DNA of 64,000 bases, from the NCBI GenBank assembly GCA_016706865.1, contig JADJIS010000001.1, forward strand, positions 558,001 to 622,000, in the 5' to 3' direction. The notes under the pieces are model-generated. The model was not told where the DNA came from. It searched no databases and worked only from the letters and a program-made list of their open reading frames with translations. The stretch comes from Bacteroidota bacterium. Its GTDB lineage: Bacteria > Bacteroidota > Bacteroidia > Chitinophagales > BACL12. Within the stretch, counting starts at the first letter, position 1. Each line of letters starts with the position of its first letter. The position numbers and the translations under genes were made by a program. Positions 16,093 to 25,306 of the stretch are shown here, piece by piece.

Positions 16093-18939
16093 TTACCTAA
16101 TCAAAGTAACATTCCCCATCTGCGAAAATATCTGTCCGGTTTCAAATTGTACTTCTACAACATAAGCGTAAACTCCGTTGTTGAGTGCTTTGCCGTTAAT
16201 TGTTCCATCCCAGCCGTTGCTTATATCGTAAGGAGAAATATTTTCTCTTAAATAAACCATTTCTCCCCAACGATCGAAAACAGAAATTTTTGTTACCAGT
16301 GTTAAATTATATCCGAACACAAAAAATACATCATTATTTCCATCGCTGTTTGGAGTAAATGTATTTGGAACAAATAAAATATTTCCCGGATCAGGTAGTA
16401 CAGTTACAAATGCATTATCCGTTGCAATACATCCATTTTCATCAACGGAAGTAATAATATAATCGGTAGTATAAGGAGGTAGAATTGTAGTTATAGGACA
16501 AGTGATACAATCAACGCCATTTGGTGGACTCCACGTATAATCGCCACCGGCATCGCTGAATAAAATAATATCCTCACCATAATAAACAGTGGTATCTCCC
16601 CAGGCAGTTGCATAATTTTCGTCGACAGAAGTTTCTACACTTATGGTATTAAAACATCCATTCACATCGGTATAATCGTAGGTTAAAGTGTATGGTCCGC
16701 CCACACCTGCCAGTGAAGTAACAAATTGATCACCCGCTGTTCCGGTTCCGCTGTAAATACCGCCGGCAGGATCTGCAGTGAGGGTAATAAATCCTTCTTC
16801 CATACAGAAAATATCATCAATCACCCAAGATAAAACAGGCAATGGATTTACAGTAAGATTTACAGTTACAAACGAATCGCATCCAAATACACTGCTATAA
16901 GAATAATTAAATGTTCCACTTACCGAGACAATTGCACCATCAGGTAAAGTATAAGTTTCACCAATACAAATTTCAGGATTTAATATTGTATTAAAAGTTG
17001 GATGAACTGTAAGATTAGTTGTGATGATAGAATCACAATCTTTAGTGGTTAATAAATTTGTAATGTACACACCTGTTACATTTACTATAGTTCCATCGGG
17101 TAAAGTATAATTTACATCATCACAAATTTCTGCATTCACTGTAACAGCGAAAACGGGATGTACTAAAACAGTTGTGCTTATTGTTGAATCGCAACCAGCT
17201 CCTGTAACTAAAGTAACATCATAAACTCCGGAAGTTCCAACGGCAACACCATCCGGTAAAATATATGTTTCTCCATCGCAAATATGTACTGTAGGAGTAA
17301 TTATTGGTGTTGGATTTACGGACAGGTTAATAGTATAATTTGAATCACAACCTGCAGCAGTTACAAATGCATTAAAATAAGTTCCTGCGGTACTTACCAC
17401 TGTTCCATCGGGTAAAATATAAGAGGAACCGGTACAAATGGAAGGATTGAGTGTAAATACATAAACAGGATCAATAGTTAATACAGTAGTAATTGTAGAA
17501 TCGCAACCATGCACGGAATTGAGAATATTTGTGTAAGCTCCTGCTGCAAATACTACTGTTCCGGTAGGTAAAGTATATGAATCACCATCACAAATTGACG
17601 CGTTAACAATGGACGTAAAAGTTGGATAAATATTAATTACAAAAGTATTGGATGCATCGGGACAAGCAGTTCCGCTGACAACAAAATTTGTTATGGTATA
17701 TGTTCCGGGAGTGGAAGCACTCAGGTCAATTACTCCTGTGGTCGCATTAATAATTAATCCAGCGGGTGCTGCGGAAAATGTTCCGAATATTGCACCAACT
17801 GCAGCCATGGGTGAAGGATCAGTATCATTTATGCAATAAGATGTGGAAGGATAAGAAAAGTTTGCAAGAACAGGATCAGAAATAATTACGTTCAAGGTAT
17901 AGATTGCTGTATCTGCATAACAAACATCAGTTATTAATGTATTAGTATATTCGTATTCACCCGGAGTAGAGGCTGAAAGATCGATGATACCCGTTGTGGG
18001 GTCAAACACAAGTCCGGCAGGTGTTGCTGTAAATATACCGGGAACTGCGCCATCAGGAAAAAGTGGAACGGGGTCGGGATCAGTACTGCAAAATTCGGCA
18101 AATAATCCCAGTGGAAATCCCGGAAAAGCGAAATCAGCCAAAGTATTTGTAAGCAAACTTTTTGCTCTGATAAAAACACCGCTATCGAAAACATTATCGC
18201 TTTGATCGGCCACTGCCAGCTTAAGATGATACCATTCACATGGAGTAACTTCTGCTTCTGCAGTTAGTACGGTGGTGAAACCATCGTACTCAATATAATA
18301 AGGGTCCGTTCCATAAATTCCTCCTCCTCCAGTACCATTATTAATGTAGTACATCGGAAAATCCAGATTATTTACGTTATTAATTGTTACCGGAATTGAC
18401 GTACCGGGAATGAGCGCAATATTAGTAGGAGAACCAAATCCGGGACCACTGATCCAAAATGCAAAAACGTCGTTAATTACATTTACATATTCAAGATATT
18501 CATCCGACCCAAAAACATAATCAAATTTTAAACTATCTCCCGGAGAAAACACATCAAACTCGAGCACACATGCGTCGAAGGTTGCTCCAACGCCTGGAAT
18601 TGCCTCTAAATCAGGATCACCCGGCCAACCATTGGCTGTTCCGGTAGATCCGCTATTGTTGGGACCGGTAATATTAATTACACGACCGGAAGTAAGAATA
18701 ACTCCACTATCAATACCAACATTACAATCCACACAATCAAATTTTCCAAATGCCAGGTTATGGCAATCCATTACAGCATTATCAATAATAACTCCGTCTC
18801 CTGCCAAATAAGAAGCGATTTCATCCGCAGTATAGCCTGTGGAAGAAGTTATCTGGCTGAATAAATTTGTTGCCGGTATTGAGACCACCAACAAAAGAAC
18901 CAATATGTGTTGATTTAATGGACGAAAACTAACCTGCAT
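16093..18939 (-). CDS. Surface protein: choice-of-anchor L domain, Cys repeats, T9SS type B sorting domain
   Basis: A 948-residue exported protein. After a signal peptide (LVLLLVVSIPATNLFSQ) comes a domain resembling choice-of-anchor L (CHNLAFGKFDCVDCNVGIDSGVILTSG ... FDYVFGSDEYLEYV), then two SprB-like segments, then five tandem repeats of about 48 residues with the pattern C-x6-Y-x-LPDG-x2-V-x3-G-x-Y ... GCDS-x3-T-x-L-x-V. The C-terminus (FTPNSDGNNDVFFVFG ... WDGTINGKALNNGVYAYVV) is the gliding-motility/T9SS type B sorting domain. It is probably displayed on the outer surface and may serve in adhesion or gliding. No catalytic motif is visible. Confidence 0.88.
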   Translation of the reverse strand: MQVSFRPLNQHILVLLLVVSIPATNLFSQITSSTGYTADEIASYLAGDGVIIDNAVMDCHNLAFGKFDCVDCNVGIDSGVILTSGRVINITGPNNSGSTGTANGWPGDPDLEAIPGVGATFDACVLEFDVFSPGDSLKFDYVFGSDEYLEYVNVINDVFAFWISGPGFGSPTNIALIPGTSIPVTINNVNNLDFPMYYINNGTGGGGIYGTDPYYIEYDGFTTVLTAEAEVTPCEWYHLKLAVADQSDNVFDSGVFIRAKSLLTNTLADFAFPGFPLGLFAEFCSTDPDPVPLFPDGAVPGIFTATPAGLVFDPTTGIIDLSASTPGEYEYTNTLITDVCYADTAIYTLNVIISDPVLANFSYPSTSYCINDTDPSPMAAVGAIFGTFSAAPAGLIINATTGVIDLSASTPGTYTITNFVVSGTACPDASNTFVINIYPTFTSIVNASICDGDSYTLPTGTVVFAAGAYTNILNSVHGCDSTITTVLTIDPVYVFTLNPSICTGSSYILPDGTVVSTAGTYFNAFVTAAGCDSNYTINLSVNPTPIITPTVHICDGETYILPDGVAVGTSGVYDVTLVTGAGCDSTISTTVLVHPVFAVTVNAEICDDVNYTLPDGTIVNVTGVYITNLLTTKDCDSIITTNLTVHPTFNTILNPEICIGETYTLPDGAIVSVSGTFNYSYSSVFGCDSFVTVNLTVNPLPVLSWVIDDIFCMEEGFITLTADPAGGIYSGTGTAGDQFVTSLAGVGGPYTLTYDYTDVNGCFNTISVETSVDENYATAWGDTTVYYGEDIILFSDAGGDYTWSPPNGVDCITCPITTILPPYTTDYIITSVDENGCIATDNAFVTVLPDPGNILFVPNTFTPNSDGNNDVFFVFGYNLTLVTKISVFDRWGEMVYLRENISPYDISNGWDGTINGKALNNGVYAYVVEVQFETGQIFSQMGNVTLIR

Positions 18940-19026
18940 TTCGATTGTGTTGATCGGTAACAGGGCTAAACAAGGGTATAAATTTACAATAACTTTACGC
19001 AGACTTCCAAAAAATAACCTTTACTC

Positions 19027-19488
19027 ATGCAATATTTTATCCACCGTACAATTATCCTTTTTAGTATAGTAGCTACATTTGCTTCCTGTTCAACAACAAA
19101 TAATGTTATGAAAAAAGTGATATATACACCAAATGCTCCGGCACCGATCGGTCCCTATTCACAAGCTATTGAAGCCAATGGATTTGTTTATGTTTCGGGT
19201 CAAATTGCAATAGATCCAGCAACGAATGAACTTTATACCGGGTCGGATATAAAGGTGGAAACCACACAGGTGATGGAAAATTTAAAAGCCATAATTACAG
19301 CTGCGGATTGTTCGATGAAAGATGTGGTTAAATGCACCATTTTTTTGAGAGATATGGCGGATTTTGCGGAGGTAAATTCTGTGTACGCAGAATATTTTCC
19401 AGAATATGCTCCGGCAAGAGAAACGGTGGCGGTGGTGGGATTGCCGAAGAATGCGAGGGTAGAGATTAGTGCGGTGGTAGGGAGGTGA
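19027..19488 (+). CDS. RidA/YjgF family protein with lipoprotein-like signal
   Basis: From the internal Met at 19108 onward the protein is a classic RidA: VIYTPNAPAPIGPYSQAIEANG, FVYVSGQIAIDP, CTIFLRDMADFAEVNSVYAEYF, and NARVEISAVV with the conserved arginine. RidA deaminates reactive enamine/imine intermediates in the cytoplasm. Here the open frame adds 27 residues in front, forming a hydrophobic stretch ending in a lipobox-like TFASC (Cys21), so the longer product could be a periplasmic or outer-membrane lipoprotein. Both starts (19027 and 19108) are plausible and might give two forms. I report the longer frame. The downstream space is repeat DNA. Confidence 0.85.
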   Translation: MQYFIHRTIILFSIVATFASCSTTNNVMKKVIYTPNAPAPIGPYSQAIEANGFVYVSGQIAIDPATNELYTGSDIKVETTQVMENLKAIITAADCSMKDVVKCTIFLRDMADFAEVNSVYAEYFPEYAPARETVAVVGLPKNARVEISAVVGR

Positions 19489-19640
19489 GGAGTGGGCAGT
19501 AGGCAGTTTGTAACATTGGTGATTATTGCTTCGAATTGAAAATCTGATTTTAATTCCAACGAAATTGAAAGCTCCCCTATGGGCTTGGGGGCCTGTGGGC
19601 AGTGGCAGTGGGCAGTGGCGGTGGGCAGTTTGTAAGATTG
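19489..19640 (+). repeat. GTGGGCAGT-word repeats and G/C hairpin element
   Basis: Directly after the RidA gene, GTGGGCAGT-like words recur (about 19494-19505 and 19597-19631), followed by the first copy of the array motif. At 19573-19597 there is an element related to CTCCCCTATGGGGTAGGGGG, which also occurs in the long units of the array downstream. No gene is seen. Confidence 0.6.
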
Positions 19641-21688
19641 GGAGATTATCCTTCGTAGTGAACCTTTTCTAAATATCCAATAATAATCAAAAAATAAAAA
19701 ATGATAATCGGATAGACAACCCGGGAGATTATCCTTCGAATCAAATTTTTAAAAGTAATATCGAATAAAGAACAAGGAATAAAGAACATTAAACGGATCG
19801 ATAACCTGGGAGATTATCCTTCGTAGTGAAACAGGATTAATATCCAATAATAATCAAAAAATAAAAAATGATAATCGGATAGATAGCCCGGAAGATTATC
19901 CTTCGAATCAAATTTTTAAAAGTAATATCGAATAAAGAACAAGGAATAAAGAACATTAAGCGGATCGATAGCCCGGAAGATTATCCTTCGTAGTGAAACA
20001 GGATTAATATCCAATAATAATCAAAAAATAAAAAATGATTATCGGATAGATAGCCCGGAAGATTATCCTTCGAATCAAATTTTTAAAAGTAATATCGAAT
20101 AAAGAACAAAGAATGAAGAACATTAAACGGATCGACAACCCGGGAGATTGTTCTTTGTCGTGAACGTTCAATGAAAACGAAAACTTACTCCCCTATGGGG
20201 TAGGGGGCCCAAACGATTTAAATATCCAATAATAATCAAAAAATAAAAAATATTAATCGGATCGATAGCCCGGAAGATTATCCTTCGAATCAAACTTTGA
20301 AAAATAATATTGAATAAAGAACAAGGAATAAAGAACATTAAACAAATCGACAACCCCGGGAGATTGTTCTTTGTCGTGAACGTTCAATGAAAACGAAAAC
20401 TTACTCCCCTATGGGGTAGGGGGCCCAAACGATTTAAATATCCAATAATAATCAAAAAATAAAAAATATTAATCGGATCGATAGCCCGGAAGATTATCCT
20501 TCGAATCAAACTTTGAAAAATAATATTGAATAAAGAACAAGGAATAAAGAACATTAAACAAATCGACAACCCTGGGAGATTGTTCTTTGTCGTGAACGTT
20601 CAATGAAAACGAAAACTTACTCCCCTATGGGGTAGGGGGCCCAAACGATTTAAATATCCAATAATAATCAAAAAATAAAAAATGATAATTGGATCGATAG
20701 CCCGGGAAATTATCCTTCGAATCAAACTTTGAAAAATAATATTGAATAAAGAACATGGAATAAAGAACATTAAACAAATCGACAACCCGGGAGATTGTTC
20801 TTTGCCGTAAACGTTCAATGTAAACGAAAACTTACTCCCCTATGGGGTAGGGGGCCCAAACGATTTAAATATCCAATAATAATCAAAAAATAAAAAATAA
20901 TAATCGGATAGACAACCCGGAAGATTATCCTTCGAATCAAACTTTCAAAAGTAATATCGAATAAAGAACATGGAATAAAGAACATTAAACGGATCGATAG
21001 CCCGGGAGATTATCCTTCGTAGTGAAACAGGATTAATATCCAATAATAATCAAAAAATAAAAAATGATTATCGGATAGATAGCCCGGAAGATTATCCTTC
21101 GAATCAAATTTTTAAAAGTAATATCGAATAAAGAACAAAGAATGAAGAACATTAAACAAATCGACAACCCGGGAGATTGTTCTTTGCCGTAAACGTTTAA
21201 TGTAAACGAAAACTTACTCCCCTATGGGGTAGGGGGCCCAAACGATTTAAATATCCAATAATAATCAAAAAATAAAAAATGATAATCGGATAGATAGCCC
21301 GGGAAATTATCCTTCGAATCAAACTTTGAAAAATAATATTGAATAAAGAACAAAGAATAAAGAACATTAAACGGATCGACAACCCGGGAGATTGTTCTTT
21401 GTCGTGAACGTTCAATGAAAACGAAAACTTACTCCCCTATGGGGTAGGGGGCCCAAACGATTTAAATATCCAATAATAATCAAAAAATAAAAAATATTAA
21501 TCGGATCGATAGCCCGGAAGATTATCCTTCGAATCAAACTTTGAAAAATAATATTGAATAAAGAACAAGGAATAAAGAACATTAAACAGATCGACAACCC
21601 GGGAGATTTTCCTCCGTAGTAAACCTGATAAATATCCAATAACAATCAAAAAATAATAATCGGGTCGGCAAACCAGGAGATGATACTC
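19636..21688. repeat. Tandem array of 167-bp and 215/216-bp units
   Basis: Eleven copies of ATATCCAATAATAATCAAAA start at 19673, 19840, 20007, 20222, 20438, 20654, 20869, 21036, 21251, 21466 and 21632. Their spacings are 167, 167, 215, 216, 216, 215, 167, 215, 215 and 166. Each unit holds two copies of a core like CCCGGGAGATTATCCTTCG and the segment GAATAAAGAACAAGGAATAA. Long units carry ~48 extra bases that replace the end of the short unit and contain the hairpin CCCCTATGGGG. No start codons, ribosome sites or conserved proteins fit. Repeated minus-strand open frames inside it arise only from the repeat. Confidence 0.92.
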
Positions 21689-21689
21689 C

Positions 21690-21748
21690 GAATTACTCTT
21701 GACTATTGACTCCTGACTATTGCCTCCTGGCTCCTGACAATTACTTCC
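21690..21748. repeat. Tgact-word repeats
   Basis: After the tandem array, CTTGACTATTGACTCCTGAC and CTATTGCCTCCTGGCTCCTG make a degenerate 7-8-bp word tract. A related tract is at about 31876-31912. Function unknown; no gene is seen. Confidence 0.6.
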
Positions 21749-21777
21749 AAAAAAAAATGCCGGCAAATACCGGCATT
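21749..21777 (-). terminator. Rho-independent terminator of the DUF4142 gene
   Basis: On the minus strand, AATGCCGG pairs with CCGGCATT (positions 21770-21777 and 21756-21763) around a six-base loop, and the hairpin is followed by a run of T residues (nine A on the plus strand, 21749-21757). It begins 24 bases after the stop codon of the DUF4142 gene. Confidence 0.85.
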
Positions 21778-21801
21778 CATGAAACTATATAATCATAACA
21801 G

Positions 21802-22365
21802 TTATTTTGCAGCTTTTGCCATTTCCTGACAATGTTCTGCGTGAGTTAGGTGTTCGCGTAATTTTGGTAAGGTATTGCTTGCTAAAGATTTAACCTCGGC
21901 ATTTTCACAATCATCCACTGCTTTTTCAAAACTATCAATGGCATCTTTATGATACTTAACCATTACGTCAGAATATTCTTTATCAAAGTCAGCACCTTCT
22001 TTTTTGGAAAGATTTTCGTACTTTCTTTGTGCTTCGTTTTCAGCATAAGTTGGAATGGAAATACCTAATTTAGTAGCCAATGCAATTACTTCAGCATGAA
22101 GTTTTTTATGGTCGTCAATAAACATGGTAGCCATGTCTTTTGTTTCCTGCATAGTTGCAGAACTTGCAGCGAGCTCAGATAGGTAAATGCCATCGAGATT
22201 CGTTTCAGCCGCAGCTCTTAAAAAGTCTGCATCCGGTCCTTTATCATCTCGTTTTTCTTCAGTGGTTAAACCATCGTCATTCATGTCGGCAGTTTTTGAA
22301 TTGTTACAAGAAATTATTACAAGAGCAAACACAGGTAACGTAAGGATTAAATTTTTCAATTTCAT
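21802..22365 (-). CDS. DUF4142 lipoprotein
   Basis: A 187-residue protein with a lipoprotein signal (MKLKNLILTLPVFALVIISCNNSK, lipidated at Cys20) and a helical DUF4142/ferritin-like domain. The domain shows the usual features EINLDGIYLSELAASSATMQETKDMATMFIDDHKKLHAEVIALA and an alpha-helical end with the DCENAEVKSLASNTLPKLREHLTHAEHC segment (text shortened: key residues are the acidic/His clusters). The family is widespread in Bacteroidota and proteobacteria, is exported, and often has a stress link, but the biochemical role is not established. The 71-residue gene upstream lies 29 bases away and may be in the same transcript. Confidence 0.88.
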   Translation of the reverse strand: MKLKNLILTLPVFALVIISCNNSKTADMNDDGLTTEEKRDDKGPDADFLRAAAETNLDGIYLSELAASSATMQETKDMATMFIDDHKKLHAEVIALATKLGISIPTYAENEAQRKYENLSKKEGADFDKEYSDVMVKYHKDAIDSFEKAVDDCENAEVKSLASNTLPKLREHLTHAEHCQEMAKAAK

Positions 22366-22394
22366 AACAGTAGTTTTTGTTTTTTTTAAATAAT

Positions 22395-22610
22395 TTATAA
22401 ATAGGATGATGGTATTATTTTTTTGTATTCATCAATTTGTAAAACAGAATCCTTATCCTTTTCATTTTCCAAACAGTCTTGAAAATCGGCATAGGAATAC
22501 CAAATTTCCCTGTTATAAAAAGAGAGGAAGTGATGAGTTTCTGTGTTATAAAAAGCAAATGCTCTTTTATCTTCCATTAACTTATCAGATAAATCAATAA
22601 ATTTTATCAT
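22395..22610 (-). CDS. Small conserved-looking unknown protein
   Basis: A 71-residue protein, not recognised. It has mixed helix/strand character with many aromatic and acidic residues (KRAFAFYNTETHHFLSFYNREIWYSYADFQDC). The composition is that of a soluble protein, not of a random frame. It starts from an ATG, lies just upstream of the DUF4142 gene on the same strand, and does not overlap any better candidate. Confidence 0.55.
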   Translation of the reverse strand: MIKFIDLSDKLMEDKRAFAFYNTETHHFLSFYNREIWYSYADFQDCLENEKDKDSVLQIDEYKKIIPSSYL

Positions 22611-22856
22611 CCTGAACAGTTTTGATTTCAGCTATTGCATTTATTATTCCAACTCATGGAAATGCCCTTAAATCACCAATAACATAGAAAACAGCTTGTT
22701 TTGGAGGATAATCCAATCCACAACTGTAGAAATAAATACACGAACAGAGATTATAATTAATAATAATGAAGCTTATCAAAGCGTACTTTTATTGTATATA
22801 ACATTCGGGTTATCCGATAAGCTATAAATGATCAAAATCAAATTTATACTACCCGG

Positions 22857-23801
22857 TTAAAATTTTTGGATAAACCCAAGGCTGACAGCAGTATTATTAT
22901 TTTCTAACGGAACACTATATAGATTCCAGCTAGAAAGGTTTTCCGCTTTATTTTTATTGTCAATTAAATTCCAGGCACCTAACATCATTGTTGCAGTTCC
23001 TAGCCCGATATTTACCATGGAAAGTGCCTTTTGACTTTCATTAGTAGACCCGATGCCAAAGTCCTGGGGAAGCATTAAAGTGCCAAAGGCTACCTGACAA
23101 GTACCCGAAATAAGACCAATAACCGGAACAATTTTGTTATCAGAGCCCATTCCAATTTGCATCGCATTTATCGCACTTAGTGTAATATTTACACCACTGA
23201 ATATTGAAGATGATATCCCGTATTCTGGGGATATATAGTTGGAGCTATAATAATATATCGGATTACCATAGGTAGGCTGAATGGTTGCACATTCTTCTTT
23301 AGTAAGTCCGCTTTGGGCAATCCAGTTGTCGACAATTTCATCTTGCATTGTCAACAGTTCATTGTATTTGAATTTTTCATTTATTTGTTCGGCGACATCT
23401 CTTCCTGCAGTTTGTTCTATTAAATATCCTACGGCACAAATGGTTCCGTCCTTATCAATAAAACAAGGTTTGCGTTGATCTGCATAGTCATAATTTTTGG
23501 GGAAAATCCCTTTGGTCCAGTAATCATGAAGAAGATCCAAAAGCATTGTTCTGTTTTCCTGTTGTTCGGGAGAAAGATGAGAGACATCTTTATTACGCAG
23601 AAGTTCTTCCGCATAAGCGAGATGTGTAACTATACGAAGCTGATTGTCCGTTGTTTCATCAGGCGCATATCCAAATTTGGAGATAAAACTTTCGTCTCCA
23701 ATAATAGGATTAACGGTTTGTGGATTGCTGAATTGTGTGTGGTTGAAACTCAAAAGTACGACTGTGATCAGCAGAAGAAAAACAGGAGCAATATATTTCA
23801 T
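22857..23801 (-). CDS. Unknown exported protein with CFIDKDGTxCAVGYL motif
   Basis: A 314-residue protein with an N-terminal hydrophobic signal (residues 4-20). Its central region has a distinctive sequence, RKPCFIDKDGTICAVGYLIEQTAG, followed by a helical part and a glycine-rich end with several hydrophobic stretches (GVNITLSAINAMQIG; LMLPQDFGIG; MVNIGLGTATMMLGAWNLI) that look like membrane-associated helices. I do not recognise an enzyme. The motif containing two cysteines separated by ten residues could form a disulphide or bind a ligand. It stands alone in its neighbourhood, with about 245 bases of gene-free sequence on each side. Confidence 0.65.
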   Translation of the reverse strand: MKYIAPVFLLLITVVLLSFNHTQFSNPQTVNPIIGDESFISKFGYAPDETTDNQLRIVTHLAYAEELLRNKDVSHLSPEQQENRTMLLDLLHDYWTKGIFPKNYDYADQRKPCFIDKDGTICAVGYLIEQTAGRDVAEQINEKFKYNELLTMQDEIVDNWIAQSGLTKEECATIQPTYGNPIYYYSSNYISPEYGISSSIFSGVNITLSAINAMQIGMGSDNKIVPVIGLISGTCQVAFGTLMLPQDFGIGSTNESQKALSMVNIGLGTATMMLGAWNLIDNKNKAENLSSWNLYSVPLENNNTAVSLGFIQKF

Positions 23802-24029
23802 AAGATATAATTTAAAATGTATTAAAATGAATATAGACCCAAACTATAATTTTATTATTTTAAAATAAAACGTCAATTCATGCACATGAAATCTATGGAA
23901 TGAAACGAGCCTTCAGTAATAACGATGTATAAATATACAAAATTATTTAGATTTGAATTTCTTCCCATTAATGATTGCCAACCTGTGAGGACGGTCACCA
24001 AAATGATTCCTCAAATAAAAATGCATCAA

Positions 24030-25202
24030 TTAGTGAGATCTGACACGTAGAATTTTATAAAGACCTAAACAGCTTTCGTACGAAATAATATATATTTCAG
24101 GTTCACCATTTTTATCAATATCAAATTCAAACAGTTGAATATTTTTAAGACCATTGATATTCAATTGTTTACTTTTATATTCAATATTAACGGGATTATT
24201 TCCCGTGTCGTCGCACTGGAGTTCCTGACGGCTTACAGTTATTAAAAAGTTGGATATAGAAATTTTTTCATCTCTTATAAAATATCTTACATCCTCTTCA
24301 TTTTTTTCATTTAGGTATACTTCCCGGTTTGCTCCAAAGTAGGAAACTGCGATCTCATTATTACTATCATAATCCATGCAACTGGAACAGTGATAAATCC
24401 CTTCAGAGGATACAATAAATATTTGATCTTCAAAGTGGATAACAAGGGAGCTGTCATCCAGTACAATATTTGCTCCACTTAAGAAGTTTGGCTCTCTATC
24501 ATTCTTTCCATAATTCGAATAAAGTTCCTCAAGAATTAAAGTGTTTCCTTTCTTAAAATTAATTTGATCAAGTATTTTGGGAGCAACAAATTGCCGCTTT
24601 GATTGTTTCATACTATCGGGATAAAACACCTTCGATCGTATCATTTTGCCATTTTGGTAAATAATATTATTTTCCAATCTTCCAGTACTATCGTAAGTGC
24701 TATAATTACCGGTATTTTTATTGCCGATAGATCGAATTATTTTATTCTGATGAAAATATATCTCGTCCCCAAATAATGTGTCATTTTGATAAAAGCCTTC
24801 ATACTTCAGATTGCCATTATTATAAAATTCTAAAAATAATCCGTGTTTCAATCCATTATTATAAAAACCTTGCGATTTCAATACATTTTTTTCATAATAA
24901 TCGAATTTGATACCATGGTATTTACCATTCTTATAAAATTGTTCACTGTTTACAAATTCATCCGGACTATAACATCCTAAAAAACCATCCAATGTATCAT
25001 TTTTATAGGTCCGGATAAAATTAACCGTACCATTTTTATTGTAGGAAAAAAACGATCCCTGTTTTAATCCACTTTGGTCAACATAACCCTTTGTAATAGA
25101 ATCCGGTTTTATGGAGTAAACAGGAAATTTATCGGTATTTCCATATTGTCCATACGAAAATGACAACTCAAACAGTATCAATAAAAAAAATAATATTTTC
25201 AT
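24030..25202 (-). CDS. MORN/YwqK-type repeat protein, exported
   Basis: A 390-residue protein with a Sec signal (MKILFFLLILFELSFSYG). Residues about 35-185 contain MORN-like repeats of about 23 residues built on the pattern G-x-Y/K-x-G-x-x-x-E/D-Y-x-x-x-G (KYHGIKFDYYEKN, LKHGLFLEFYNNGNLKYEG, GFYQNDTLFG), as in proteins labelled YwqK-type antitoxins, although a toxin partner is not seen. The C-terminal half (after residue ~210) has a beta-rich region with KNGEPEIYIISYESCLGLYKI, which resembles an FG-GAP-like ending. Cytosolic function is therefore unlikely; surface or periplasmic interaction is more plausible. Confidence 0.7.
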   Translation of the reverse strand: MKILFFLLILFELSFSYGQYGNTDKFPVYSIKPDSITKGYVDQSGLKQGSFFSYNKNGTVNFIRTYKNDTLDGFLGCYSPDEFVNSEQFYKNGKYHGIKFDYYEKNVLKSQGFYNNGLKHGLFLEFYNNGNLKYEGFYQNDTLFGDEIYFHQNKIIRSIGNKNTGNYSTYDSTGRLENNIIYQNGKMIRSKVFYPDSMKQSKRQFVAPKILDQINFKKGNTLILEELYSNYGKNDREPNFLSGANIVLDDSSLVIHFEDQIFIVSSEGIYHCSSCMDYDSNNEIAVSYFGANREVYLNEKNEEDVRYFIRDEKISISNFLITVSRQELQCDDTGNNPVNIEYKSKQLNINGLKNIQLFEFDIDKNGEPEIYIISYESCLGLYKILRVRSH

Positions 25203-25306
25203 CTGTTAGTTATAGCGTTTCGAAAATGAGTTTGTAAATAAACCATACTTTTTCGAATAGTGTATAATATCTTCCCTTATTACCCTATATTTTTAGGTTA
25301 CACTTT

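Noticed and set aside
19636..21688. CRISPR array
   Set aside because: The units are 166-216 bp and nearly identical along their whole length, so there are no unique spacers, and no cas genes are seen.
20168..21766. Series of small minus-strand open frames (61-89 residues) in the tandem array
   Set aside because: They repeat with the DNA unit, have no signal of coding selection beyond the repeat, and overlap hairpin sequence. They are explained by the repeat.
24030..25202. Antitoxin of a YwqK-type system
   Set aside because: The MORN-like repeats resemble proteins with this label, but there is a signal peptide and no toxin gene is adjacent.
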